Shown here: positions 49,101-60,520 of the stretch, one piece after another | Layout: the number at the start of each line of letters is the position of its first letter | Position numbering within the stretch: position 1 is the stretch's first letter | Assembly (NCBI RefSeq): GCF_901933205.1 | Contig: NC_044572.1 | Span: forward strand, 109,752,965-109,816,964 | From: Camarhynchus parvulus | Taxonomy: Eukaryota > Chordata > Aves > Passeriformes > Thraupidae | Length of the DNA stretch: 64,000 nt | Direction of reading: 5' to 3' | Program-made: the position numbers and the translations under genes | The notes under the pieces: generated by a model | Told to the model about the DNA's origin: nothing | Seen by the model: the letters and a program-made list of their open reading frames with translations, nothing else | Databases searched by the model: none

Positions 49101-50581
49101 AAATGCTGTTTTCAGATGATTACACTAATTAATAACATGGAACAGCTTTAGTGAATTTAGTAAATGCTGTGATTTCCCTCCCTTTCCTCTTTTGCCTTTC
49201 AAGTATTTATCTGAGCCCGTTGTCAAACAACCTGTGTGGAGCACTACTTACTACATTTTACCAGAGGAATGGGGTAATTTTTTTCTGTGATTGAGGCAGC
49301 ATGGTCTGGAGCAATGTCAGCCTTTGGGGTTTCCCAGTTTCCCACTGATAATGCAAAGTTAATGTTTTGTGTTTGGGGTTTTGGTTCTTTCAAGATCCAT
49401 CTAAGTTAATTTGCCTTGTCTACAGTTTTATGCCAGCTTATGTGAACTGGCCTAGTGCTGGTGGTCCCAGTGACAACACTGTCACTGCCCCACCAGAACC
49501 TGCAGACAGTGTTGGTTTGGTTGTTTTGGGTTTTTTTCAACTAGATCCTGAAGACAGAGCCCAGCTCATGTTTCTTAGTCCTCTGCCTATTTCAGTGGTT
49601 TAGATCATTTTGTTCTGTACTTGGTAAAATGTCACTTCCAAGTATTTTTGCTTAATACTCAGTACTTTGAGAAACACTGGGTCAAGAGAACATAATGCAT
49701 GTAACAGCTGTACAGGGCTCACCTTAGGGAGCCAACCCAGTAGCCTTAACCTGCTTCTGCAGGAGCCCTAGAGGGGAGCAAAATAAGCTCTGCCAAAGCA
49801 GGTGAATTTTCCGCTCCAGCCCTCTTCTCAGCCTTCCATGTCTCTATAATTTTTTTTTGCCTTCTCATCCTCTCATCCCTCAGTGGGATGAGTTCAGTGT
49901 GTCCTATGAGTTTCTGGTAGAAGAGCTCCAGTGAGGTTCTGTGGGGCTGAACTCCAGCCCTGCTGGCTCCCAGCCCTGACTGCTGGCCAGTGATCCATCT
50001 TCCTTGGAGCTACCTGGAGACAGCCCAACAGCTTATGCTCAACTTTTGAAACCTTCCTGGGAAGCTGTAGACCTGCTGGATATGGATGAAGGCCTGCTTT
50101 AGTGTTCAAAATCATGTTTTAACAAAAGGTTACATACTTGACAGCTACAAGCTGTCAGTAGAGGCATGTGTTTCTTCCTTCCATTCAAACTATGGAAGCT
50201 GACCTTCCTGTTTGCTTGAATCCCAATATAAAAGCTCTTTTTCTTTCAGCTTCCAGTCATGATCCCTGTCACTCATTAGCCCCTCTCTGCTTCCCTCAAA
50301 ACTTGCCTTAGATAAAAACATTACCCTAATTCTCCAGACCTAGTTATTTAAAAACCCTAAATGTTACTCATCTCAGTTGTCCCTCAAGAGATGATCCTTG
50401 TGTTCAGGAGTTGATGTTGACTGACAAAAGATTAATGTGCATTTACAGTGAAGTTGTCCACGTTATATTAATAAATTGGCATTCCATTTGTTGGTTACTG
50501 GGTAACATAAACCTGCCTACATAAAGCTAAACCCCCTCATTAGCATTCTGTTCAAACAGCTTTGTGTCTTTATTCGTTTAG

Positions 50582-50838
50582 GCAATTTCGACAGAAATAT
50601 CTGAGTACTCCTCTGATAACGAGAGCCTGGGAGAAGGAGAGGCGACCCTGGCCACCACCACTCCAGGACCCAGTAAGAGATTACAGCCAGGGTCAGGAGG
50701 GGACACGGGGGATGTCCCAGCACGACCGGCCAGCGAGTGGCTGAGGTCAGCACAGGCCCTTCTCCGCACCCCGGGGAAGCCAGCGGGAAGGGCCCCCAGA
50801 GACCCCACCGAGTCTGCCAAGAAGAGGAAGCTACTGAG
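50582..50838 (+). CDS. SPIDR: SPIDR exon 6 (coding)
   Basis: This exon is 257 bp. It starts in phase 0 and leaves two bases (AG) for exon 7. The acceptor is ATTCGTTTAG and the donor GTAAAT. The peptide begins AISTEISEYSSDNESLGEGE and ends SAKKRKLLR, matching human IEILEYSSDSE at the start and SAKKKLLR at the end (from memory). The overall length (about 86 codons) is also close to human. The middle is rich in Pro, Gly, Ala and Arg and poorly conserved. The exon is markedly GC-rich compared with its introns. It has Ser/acidic phosphorylation-like sites at the start and a basic KKRK cluster at the end that could serve in nuclear import or DNA binding (inference). ORFs seen here in other frames are shadows. 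Confidence 0.93.
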
Positions 50839-51789
50839 GTAAATGAACTGTCCACCTCAAGGAATTCTTTATGGTTGTTTGTTCTTAAATTGTAAGTAAA
50901 ACAATACCTGCCAAAGTGTTGGAGTGTGTCTCAAGGGTAAACGTTTTAGAGCTGCAATTATGAAAAACTTAAAGAATGTAATTTATGTGTAAACAAGCAA
51001 AAAAGGCAAGAAAGAATAAATTTAAAATCTCTGGTGGAAGCTCTCCTGTTCAAATCGATTGGTTTTTGCGCTTGTAGTAATGGCTTACAGATGTGTGTGT
51101 GGACATACTTCTATTCTAGCTTCTAATAATTTCATTGCTTTGTGCCTCTCAAGAAAGTCTGCAAAAATGCTGTACCTGAGGTTTTAGGATTTTTTTTTTT
51201 TTGGTCCTCTACAGATTTGTCAGTGCAAAATTATCCAAAATAATGTAGGAAAAGAGTGGATGAGCAGCAGTTCTGATGAGCGTAGGACAGTGTTATGTAG
51301 GCAAAGGGAGGATGTATTCCTAAGGTGAAATGTAAATGTCTGACTAAGTTAAATACATTAAAAAAATATGTAACTGCTGAAAGAAAGTAGCCTGCCTTGG
51401 AGCAGTTGAAGCCTGATGTTCTAGCTAATTGCAGTGCAGAAATGGTCATTTCCTATATTGAATTAATGAAAGTTGTGTTAACTTAAATGGTATATGTGAA
51501 GATATGCCTCAAGCTGTGGAGACCACAATTACAAATGGTGCTTCTCTACATCCCTATTGTTGTTTAAACGATGTGCTTCTCTTACAGCTGAATCTATGTA
51601 CAGTAATCAATCAATTAATTAAACAGTAAATATTCAGTTAATAGGCATACCTTATTTTTCTCTGAAACATTCTTGGCTATTTCAAAATGCTGTCTGAGGA
51701 AACAGGTTTGGAAGTCCTAATTACTGAGGATGTCTATACCTAAAAGTGCTTTCCTTATGCAATCAAGCTTTATTTCTTGTCACTTTAGA

Positions 51790-51965
51790 AAACATGCATA
51801 CTCAGCTGTACTAGGTCAGACCACAGCTGTAACCCCCAAAAATTCCTTATAGTGGCCAAAAGCAAGTATGTATGAATGTAATAGAAACAGGACAAGTGTA
51901 CAGTGGTATTTTGCCCAGGTTCTCTTCCAGCTTTAAGCAATTCCTGAGCTGTTTGTTACCATTAG
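51790..51965 (-). mobile_element. Ancient CR1-type LINE tail, minus strand
   Basis: The + strand text 'ctgtactaggtcagaccaca' and later 'tagtggccaaaagcaagtat', 'aatagaaacaggacaagtgt' and 'ttcctgagctg' follows, with many changes, the antisense of the old amniote CR1-like tail ('actgggtcagaccaaaggtc ... cagtggcca'). It belongs to the same type as the copy at 20931-21262 but in the opposite orientation. It is heavily decayed. Confidence 0.55.
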
Positions 51966-54900
51966 TGGGTTTGTCTTTTTCTAAATTCCAGCTTCATTTG
52001 ATGACCTTTACTGTTAACAGCCTAAGTGCAAAAAATGTTTTATGGGAAGGATACTCTGACACAAGTGTATAAGAGAATAGATTGCTTTAAAAACAAACAT
52101 AACAATAAGACAAAAGCATCCACAATTATATAGAATGTAATCTGTCTGGAGTGGCCAGAGGAACAGAGCTTACAGGGCTTTTTACCTTCCATCCAGTGGT
52201 TCCACTTTGGATTCCTTTGGGAACAGGGAAGCAGGCAGGAAATTCCTTAGTTATGAGTGTTGTTTATCTAGTTATTTTGCTCATCCAGGTAATTGTCATC
52301 TTTTCACTCTTCCTGTTCAGGGCATTAATTCCATGTGTCTCTCCCATCCTTCCTTTTACTGCTGACAGAGAACATTTTCATTGGTGTGATAGCACTGGAT
52401 GTAAGTTTGCATCCTCAATAGGAAGGCACAGGTTTTCTGTGCTGTGGATTGAAGGCCATTCTGGGGAAAGGTTTGTCAGCTTCTTGATTGATTGAGTGAC
52501 AATCCTTTCTTTGTGATTTAATAGCTAAAAGCTACAAAGCAGTCGTGGCGTTGTCATTTCTTCCTTCCTTCCTACCTCTGCTGAAGGCCACAGCAGAAAG
52601 AGCAGTGAGTAGGGGGATCATGCTGAAGCTGGATCTGGCCTGTGAGCTCCCACGCAGATGGACCATTTGGAACTGCTCAGGAGGTGGAAGAGAGCCACGA
52701 GTCTCTGCTTAGCTGGGCTCTCTTTCTCCAGGCCAGTGCCTAGGGAAGCATGGGCTGAGCAGAGATGGTGCAGGTGTTGTAGAGCTGCCATCTTCCTGTG
52801 GGAATTCCTGTGCAGGAGGTTCAACTCCAAATCCACAATGTATTGTGTATGCTTTTTTTGTGGAGGAGTCCTTGAGTAGGTAGAATAGGTCTCCTCCCAT
52901 TTTTTTTCCCCTTTAAAGAAAATAGAAAATATTTATATTTTTATATCTCTCTGCTGTTTGACATGTGTAAATCTATCTTCAAAAGCAAAGTGTATTTTCA
53001 AGAAATTTTAGCTTATATTTTCTGTAGAAATCTTAGTCATGTTACAATCTGCATTTATGTTTGCATTGCCTGATTTGAGCTATGCCTCTGTTACATTAAT
53101 GCATTTTTCTGTGCAACTTCAAAGAAACCCCCCTAAAATATCCCCCCTAAACCCCCAAATCCCAAGCAAAACCAAACCAAATAAAGAAAAGAGCCTTAAC
53201 AATGTCTGGAAAAATTCAGATAAATTCCTTTCTACTGTCCTCTCTTCCTGGAAACCTCCTGGTGCTGAAATGGAAATGGGTAGTTACCTGAATGGGAGGA
53301 AAGAGTATTGTTTGTTTGACCAGATTACAGATGCAGCTGTCATACACTAAAAAAATTGAGATGCAACCAAAGCAACAGAAATCTTCAGATATAAGCTAAT
53401 TATGGATGATTAAAATAAATTTTTGTGATCCTAGCATTGGCAATTTGACTGTAAATTCAACACCTTTGAGTGTAAATAAATGAGATGCCCATCTATGTAC
53501 CCAGATCAACATGCACAATATACAGTGCTGCTGCTGATGAGCCAGATTTGAAAGGGCATGTTGCAATTCTCCTCTGTTAGGGGTTAAGTGAGGTTTTGGA
53601 AAACAATTGGTGTCTGAAGACAGGAATGATGTGGTGAAAGCAATTTCTCCCCCCCCCAATATCTACTGCCAGATTCTCATATGTTTACTTGTATCCCTGT
53701 AATGTTAGTTTTTGTTTTCAAAAGCATCCTAAGTAAAGATTATTCATCTTTCTACCATGGTCCCTAGGGGAGAGCAGGTAGTCTGGATGGTGGGGTTTGT
53801 CCTTCAGGGGTGTTGGTGGCTCTGAAGAGCTGTGCTGTGGGAAATGCCAGTTTGTCACACTGGAAGCAAAGCAGATCATCTCTTGCTCACAGTCATCAAT
53901 GCCACTGCTTGGGACATCTCCCCTAAAACACTGATATTATATGGCTGTGTAGTTGCCTTCCTCTATTTAAACCAGACTGTTGATGGATGCAGTGGGAATA
54001 CATAATTTTCCCAGGTGTGCTGCCAGACCCATGGCCTTGGACTGCACCTGTGAGCTCCTAAGTGAGTTGAGGATTAGGTGCTACTGGTGGTACCTGGTAC
54101 TGAGATGAACAGCCGTGGTGATCAGGTCAAGAGGGGTTGGGTTTACATGCTCCCGCCCTTATTCCATCCCAAAGCTTCACTTTCTCAGCTTGAGTCAGCA
54201 CTTCGTGGGGGAATTATGTAAATAATTTGTAAACCTGAGGGGAGGGAGTATATATTGCAAAGAACAGTTTTCAAGAAGCTCTTCTTGTTACATTTGAAAT
54301 CCATGTTAATGCTATGGGGTGAAATGTCTAAACTGTATTAGTTCCAATTCTTTCAAAGTTTGTGTGTGAAAGAATGGAGGAATGTAGAGTATTGCAAGTT
54401 TTAACATTTATTACATGGATTAAACAAATAACTGGGTTAATTCAGTATTCGTAGAGAAGAAAACTCAAAATGCATGTACTCAGCTTCTCTTGTCCACAAG
54501 TAAACCTTTCTTAAATGTTTTCTGAGTTGTTTACTTTTTCCATTAAGATTTTATTTTCACCAGAAAAAAAAAGTCTGAGATTATTGTAGGAAATAAATAT
54601 CTTAAGTTATAAAATGTTAACTCTACATCTAAATCTGTCACGTTGCAAGAGCTTATAGTTCTGAAGAATAAGCCTTAGCTTTTTGTTTGGTTTTTTAAAT
54701 ACTTGAGTGGCTGTTTATAGTTCAAGAGAAACAGGATTTCCCAAGATTTTATTTTAAATTATCTTATATCTGCTTGTATGCAGACCACATACAAATCTGA
54801 TCAGCTAAAATTAACTTTCATTATCAAAAGAGGAGAAAATTACAGAATGTCCTGGTACTATGTGCAGTAAATGAAGCCCAGTTGTTACATGAGGCCAACT

Positions 54901-55314
54901 GAGGTCCTGAAAATAAAGGAAATTGCCAAGGGAAGAGGGAGCTGGCACAAATGAAGCAGACTTTTACTCTGAAATTGGGACTGTTCCTTCTTTACATGCA
55001 TCCACAAGTGACATGAGGATGTAACAACAACAGACTAGCCCTTTGGATGGTCATGTTCTTATGCTAATTTTAACTATTTCTATAGCTATTTAACTTTTCT
55101 ATGCTAGTGAATTTCTTGTTGGATTAGGAAAATATAAATGAAGAATATCATGGCTGCACTACAGATGTACCACTTGTCATCACTGGCAGTGTACACAGTA
55201 AAATTATTTTGCCCTTAGAGAAAGTTAAATTGTATTTTCTCTTTTAGAAACTGTGGATGGTTTCACTGGACCAAATGTTTGGTGCTAATGGGGGAAAAAA
55301 GTGCCATGTTTGTC

Positions 55315-55945
55315 ACTGGTCACAGCCAGCACAGCTTCATGAGGGAGAAGTCCTGCTTGTAAACCCTTCTGTGACAGGGTAGCCCACCTAGCTGATCTAG
55401 GGAAGCCAGTAGATGTGATCTTTTTGGACTTTAAAAGCAAAACTTTTGGTACTGTCTGTCACAGTACCTCCAGACCAAATGTCCAGCACACAGTGGATTA
55501 ACCATGCTCAGTGATGGGTGAGCAGCTGGCTCACAGGTCAGGCACAAAGGGTTACAGTGAATGGGGCGACATCAGGCTGGGGTCTGGTCACCAGTGGGGT
55601 TCTGCAGGGCTCCATCCTCGGCCCAGCTCTCTTCAACATCTTCATTAACCACTGGGATGCAGGATTCAAAGGACACTAAGTGAGTTTGCCAATGATACTA
55701 CATTAGGGAGTGCTGTCAACTGTCTTGAGGGCAAAGAGGCCCTGCAGAGAGACCTGGACAAATGAGAGGACTGGGCAATCACCAACTGCTTGAAGTTTGG
55801 GCAAGTGCTGGATTCTGCACCTGGCATGGGGCAATCCTGGTTCTTTGTACAGACTGGGGAATGACTTGCTGGAAGGCAGGGCTGCAGAAAGGGACCTGGG
55901 GGTCCTGGTCACTGGCAAGCTGAACATGAGTCAGTGGGGCCTTTT
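55315..55945 (+). mobile_element. CR1 LINE ORF2 fragment (reverse transcriptase region), degenerate
   Basis: The + strand matches the CR1 reverse-transcriptase domain in order. A 'ggactttaaaagcaaaac' block corresponds to the DFSKAFD-type motif. Next comes 'ggttctgcagggctccatcc', which reads [16 protein letters not shown] in the conserved PQGS...LGP region. After that come the FADD-like motif, read here as FANDT (the first catalytic Asp changed), and 'gggacctgggggtcctggtc' (KDLGVLV-type). Small indels and stops interrupt the frame. This is a fossil with neither the 5' part nor the 3' tail attached. The ORFs on either strand here belong to this element. Confidence 0.9.
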
Positions 55946-58358
55946 TTATTTCTTCAGCAAGTGCCCCATGGAGTGGAAAGGAGTCTAAAGGGACAGCTGA
56001 GTGTCAGTTACTTCACCAGTTAATGTGAAAGTAGGAGAGAAGATTTCCCCTTGCTTTGAAATGAGAGAAGATGGAAATTGCCCAATCCTGAGATGGGGAT
56101 ATATATTTGTTTTGAATTATATGGAGTCCCGTGTATACTGTGTACAAGGAGACAACTCAGTAAAGAGTGTTGACTTCAAATTAAGTCTGTAAAGGAGTAA
56201 ACTTGGATGAATAGGGGGTTATTTTTGATAAGTGCCCTGCTGAATGAAAACCTTACTAAATAAACACAGGGAGATCTCCAACACTTCAGAAAGATTGAAA
56301 ATTACTTTTCAAAACACAGCAGACTCACTAATGCTCTTTTGTTGTTGCTTTCTATTAGCCTCATTGGAGTTGGGAGATAGGAACCAGCCTGGAAGTCACA
56401 GATCAGGCTCGGTATTACTTTTTGATCATAGCTGTCACAAAACTCTTCAGTCTTGCTGTTAAAGTTTGTGGGCAGGGCAGCTATCAGAACCTGAGCTGTT
56501 GTACAGGATGCTGAGCTTTCTTATGGTCATCAAAGCTTGTTTTTCATGTGGATGTTGTTGGACATAGACAGTAAAGGCGATGTGTTGTTTTAAAGGGAGT
56601 ATTTCAACAAGCTCAGATTTAGTATGGAAATAGGACATGAATTGCTGCTTTTAAATCTGTCTGCCTTCAGGGAATTAAAGGAGCAAAATAGTTGTACTGG
56701 AAGTTTTGTGATTAAAAATAAAAAGGTTGTGGGCAGTGGAGATAGTATCTGAGCAGTTTGACTTCACGAAACAGCCTTTGCATTAACAATTTGCCAAATG
56801 TGTTCAATATGCTCATGTTAAAACATTTAGGGGGCAAGTTTGAAGTGCTGGTCAGGAAAGTATACATCCTAAACTAGTTTTTATTGTTTCAATAAAATAG
56901 TTTGTCAGTTCCCTTGATTACAGGGTTGATACATTAGTAATCAAAATACATTTGCCAATTTTATACACATACCCCCAGAAGTTGGCTTACCTCTTACTGC
57001 CCAGCCAGGAGTGATTCTGACTCTGTTTAGTTCACAGTATGACACAGTTCATGTGCAAGTGTTTTACAGTGTGGGCACCTGTACTGTTTTGGAAGGAATG
57101 AGTGGTTTTCAAATGCTGTTGTCAGCAAATCTGTTACCTTGTGTACCAGAAATCACCTTTTCCTTTTTTTTATATTTTTGTGCTAAAAAGGGAGTTAATC
57201 CTTATGGGTTGCATTGGTGTTTAACCTCCTTTGTTTCTACCTTTTTAAAAGAAACAAACCATTAAGTACCAACTGTTGCTCTGGCCATACAAAGTCTTTC
57301 TGTGCATGGCATGTCCTTGTACTGTGTTTTCTAATTTCACGAGCTATGAAACAGTATAAAAACAACATTTCCAATGACCAGCTGAGAACCTCCCATAAAT
57401 GCATTCTTAGTTATATTTTGTTTTCTGCAACCGAGCAGAGGCAAAGTGCTTTATGATGTTTTCTGTTTAAACTATTTTTAACCACATTTGGGATGTGAAA
57501 GGAAGGATGATGGTTAATAAATATCAGTGCACTTAGCACAGAGGGGCTACTAAGGAAAGTCAGAGTTTTACTTTTCATATACCTTTGTGATAAGTGGTAT
57601 CCTAATGCAATCATGGTCAGCAAATTAGTAATGAAATTGTGAGCATCAGTGGAACCCTCCTGGTAGTCGTATCAGGCCTGAAACAGGAATGATGTCTTGC
57701 TGTTGAGTGCGGTAGCCATGGAATCTTGCTTTCTTTCCTTCATGCTACAAGGCATTCCTGCCATAGGTGTAACAGTAGTGGGCTTGCAGAAGAGTAGGAA
57801 CTGATTGACTGGACACAACCATAGCCCTGTTCAGGATAAAAAGGGGAAATTAGGCTGTAAGCCAATAATAGCTGCTCTCTTCTGCAAGTACTTTAAGGCT
57901 TTCTTGCACTTTGAACAAATAAAATACATTTCCCTGACTGGCATCTGTGGAGGGAATGAAGTAGAACACTCATGTTGAACAGTTTTCTTTCAGCAAAACA
58001 AGTGTTTGAGCTACTAACTGTGTAGTGTATTGCTACAGCCCGACCACAGAATGCAGATGCAGACTCATGCAAGCAAGACTTTTAAATAAGCAATCTGAAA
58101 ATGCATTTTACTGCTGCATTTTTAAGCCTAGCTGAGCTGGCATCTACCAATTCCAGCATGGCTCATGTAGGTCACCCAGCCAAGCTGAGTTACATCTGCA
58201 TCTGAGAATGTTTCCCTGGTAAGAAGAGAAACTGGGTGGACAGTTTGTTGGAGTCTGTAGAAATGTTTGCCCACAAGTGTTGTGGTGTGGTAGTGCTTCA
58301 GTACTCAAGTTTGGGGGGAAATGTGGATGAACACAGTGTTAACAGCAGAGTAGGTTAT

Positions 58359-58751
58359 TGTGACGGTTGTCACAAGGGTTCTTGGGTGAAGGAAGAGATG
58401 GGATCTTTGACTCCATTATCAGAAGGCTTGATTTATTATTTTAAGATATATATATACTACATTATAACTATACTACAAAGAAAAAGCAGGAGAGCTTTTC
58501 AGAAGCTTGATAAGCTAAGAATAGAAAAGTAAAGAATGATAACAAACCCCGCTCTCACGGACTGTGTCCGAGCGAGCTCTCAGTTCTGGATTGGCCATTA
58601 TTTCTAAACATCCAAGATGGGCCAATCCAGACTGACTTGTTGCATTCCACAGCAGCAGATAACCTATTGTTTACATCTTGTTGCTGAACTTCTCATCTTC
58701 AGCAGGAAAAATCCTGAGAGAGGATTTTTCATAAAAGAAATGTCTGTGACA
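58359..58751 (-). mobile_element. Solo LTR of an endogenous retrovirus (songbird type)
   Basis: This 393-bp element has TG...CA termini (TGTGACGG at the left, CTGTGACA at the right) and is flanked on both sides by the 6-bp direct repeat ggttat (58353-58358 and 58752-58757). Six-bp duplications fit ERVK-like integrases. An AATAAA polyadenylation signal is present on the minus strand (complement of 58432-58437), so the LTR is transcribed right to left, antisense to SPIDR. An internal inverted repeat (gaaaaatcct / aggatttttc, about 58706-58731) lies near its 5' end. I recognise the text as a high-copy LTR family of passerine genomes. No internal viral genes remain, so the provirus was lost by LTR-LTR recombination. 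Confidence 0.92.
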
Positions 58752-58945
58752 GGTTATCCTGTCTGAAGTCTTGTGCTTGACCGTGCTGCTCTTGGAACCA
58801 AAGCTTCCATTGCACTTCTGTATTAGTTGTCAGTGTTAAAGTCCTTGCTGAAACTAGGATTAAGCAAGGTTGTTAAGCTTACTTGGAACTTCACTGGAGC
58901 CCAATATTTTCTAAACATTTTTGTTTGTTTTCCTTCTTAATATAG

Positions 58946-58988
58946 TATGGTTCATAGCTTGTTAAGTATGGGTTCATAGCTTGTTAAG
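58946..58988. repeat. Tandem duplication, about 21 bp x 2
   Basis: tatggttcatagcttgttaag (58946-58966; first 20 bases identical in kind) is repeated at 58967-58988 with one extra G, and a third partial start follows. It is a recent slippage-type duplication about 200 bp from the LTR. Confidence 0.85.
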
Positions 58989-60313
58989 TCTGGGTTCTCT
59001 GTTTTGGGGCTTTGGGGATTTTCTTCCTCTGAGTTTCTTTCCTGTCTGCCTGACACCAGCCATAGAGATGTCGCAGTGTAAACTGCAAAACTTCTATAGG
59101 TCATTTTGACTTAAATAAGGCTCTTGTAGTTCAGAGTTCATTCTGTGATCTACTATTTAGATGTTTAGCTATTGCATCTGAAAATTCTTGTGATGATTAT
59201 AATTTTGCAAAGGATATAGTTGTTCATTAAGAATTCAGCTGACACTGCTAACTACTTTTTATATAATGTATTGACTTGTCTATAAATGAAATTTCTTAAT
59301 AAATGGTAACTGAAGAGAAATTTTTTACTTTTTTTTACAACTCACCTGAAGTCCTGCTTAGCCTTTTTAGCTCCTTCTCAGTTTCCACAGATGTGTGTCT
59401 TCCCAGTTTCACATTTATGATCTGAGCCTTACAAAGTTATTTGTCTTTTTTAACTAAACCAAAAAACGTTCATCATGCACACAAACGGTCATAAGGTGGT
59501 CGTATGCTATCTCTGTTGATTCCTAAACCAGTTTAACTCAAGGACACATTTCACCTTGGTAGAAATCTTTATTAATATTTTTGGTAGTACTTGTGGAGAA
59601 ACTTTACACTGCAACAAAAGAACGAAGTAGGTCTTTATGCAAATAACTTCTTTGAAGCCAAAGAAAAATGCTCAAACACTCCCACAGTAGTCCAGAGCTC
59701 TTTGTAGTAGCCCAAAGACAGCTTCCAACACATACATCTTCTTGTTCTTAAAAGTGGGAAATTATGTCTTCTGGCTTTGAATCCAAGGAATTGCTTTAGT
59801 GTTACCTTAAGTGTATTTGTGCTAGATGCCACTCCTCTGCTCCTCACCTTGGGAATGCTAAATTAATTTCATCTTGGAGAGTGTTCAGACCACTGAAACT
59901 GCACACTTGACCCAGCTTGTGAAATGAATCATAGGGTCAAGTATGGGTAAAAGAATATTTTTGTGATCACTCCTTGCCAACAGACAAACAAATCTGTGAG
60001 GGAAAAGAAAACCCAACCTGTTATAACTAGTGGTTACACTGGTTTGTTTTGAATTTGCAACTGTCTTTGGTTTCTAATGGGATCTGTTCATAAGTGCAAG
60101 GAAAAGTTAGAAACCTTTTTTTACACTCCTCATACTGGAGACATGACTGAAAACATGAAGATTTTGAACACTCAGACACAAAAATGTTTTGTTGCATATA
60201 TTGACCCTAGGTGTATGTTTTGTTGGGAGTAACTCCGTTGGAAAGCTCAAAATTGGGAGAACTAATCTACAAAACATAGTTTTACTGTATGATTCTGTTT
60301 CTAAGGGTCAAAG

Positions 60314-60344
60314 CATACATACATACATATATATACATATACAT
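60314..60344. repeat. CATA/TA microsatellite
   Basis: Interrupted (CATA)n/(TA)n over 31 bp. It ends 75 bp before exon 7, so length changes would alter the spacing of the branch-point region of intron 6. Confidence 0.95.
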
Positions 60345-60419
60345 CTGTCCTGTGGCTTGTCATTTGGCAAACCAAATACTGATTCCTGGCAAAACTGAGC
60401 ATTCCTTTATTCCCTGCAG

Positions 60420-60520
60420 AGGCGGGCTAGCTGAGAGGTTGTGTCGGCTCCAGAACAGAGAAAGATCTGCCATTAGCTTCTGGAGGCATCAGTGTCTTTC
60501 AGATGATAAAATCCCCTCAG
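60420..60520 (+). CDS. SPIDR: SPIDR exon 7 (coding)
   Basis: This exon is 101 bp. One base completes the split Arg codon (AG+A), 33 codons follow, and one base (G) passes to the next exon beyond the window. The acceptor is CCCTGCAG and the donor GTAAGA. The peptide reads GGLAERLCRLQNRERSAISF followed by WRHQC, nearly identical to human GGLAERLNGLQNRERSAISL/WRHQC (from memory). It is the best conserved block in the window and begins the segment where SPIDR becomes well conserved. It looks helical and basic, and may start a folded or partner-binding region (inference). Confidence 0.97.

Larger units (their letters stand above)
11170..50581 (+). other. SPIDR: SPIDR intron 5 (about 39.4 kb)
   Basis: This is a very long phase-0 intron between donor GTGAGA and acceptor TTATTCGTTTAG. 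The first 2 kb hold three CR1 fragments and a CpG-rich island. The remainder is mostly unique AT-rich DNA with a minus-strand CR1 (15471-15800), an ancient CR1 tail (20931-21262), a tRNA-like remnant (33997-34075), homopolymer runs and several short inverted or tandem repeats. I found no nested protein-coding gene: the many short ORFs are unrelated to each other, start anywhere and have no splice support. Less AT-rich, CpG-containing blocks (about 26735-27330, 28930-29520, 43160-43400, 45530-45810) could be regulatory; they are treated as findings. Confidence 0.85.
50839..60419 (+). other. SPIDR: SPIDR intron 6
   Basis: This is a 9,581-bp phase-2 intron with donor GTAAAT and acceptor TTCCCTGCAG. 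It holds an ancient CR1 tail (51790-51965), a CR1 reverse-transcriptase fragment (55315-55945), a solo LTR (58359-58751), a small tandem duplication (58946-58988) and a CATA/TA microsatellite (60314-60344). The stretches between these are AT-rich with no gene recognised. Confidence 0.85.

Noticed and set aside
50562..50744. 60-codon ATG ORF overlapping exon 6
   Set aside because: It is in the wrong frame relative to the exon 5 to exon 6 phase. The phase-0 frame gives the SPIDR match.
54191..54200. tgagtcagca, a MARE/NF-E2-type site
   Set aside because: A single 10-bp motif match in 64 kb is expected by chance and nothing nearby supports regulation.
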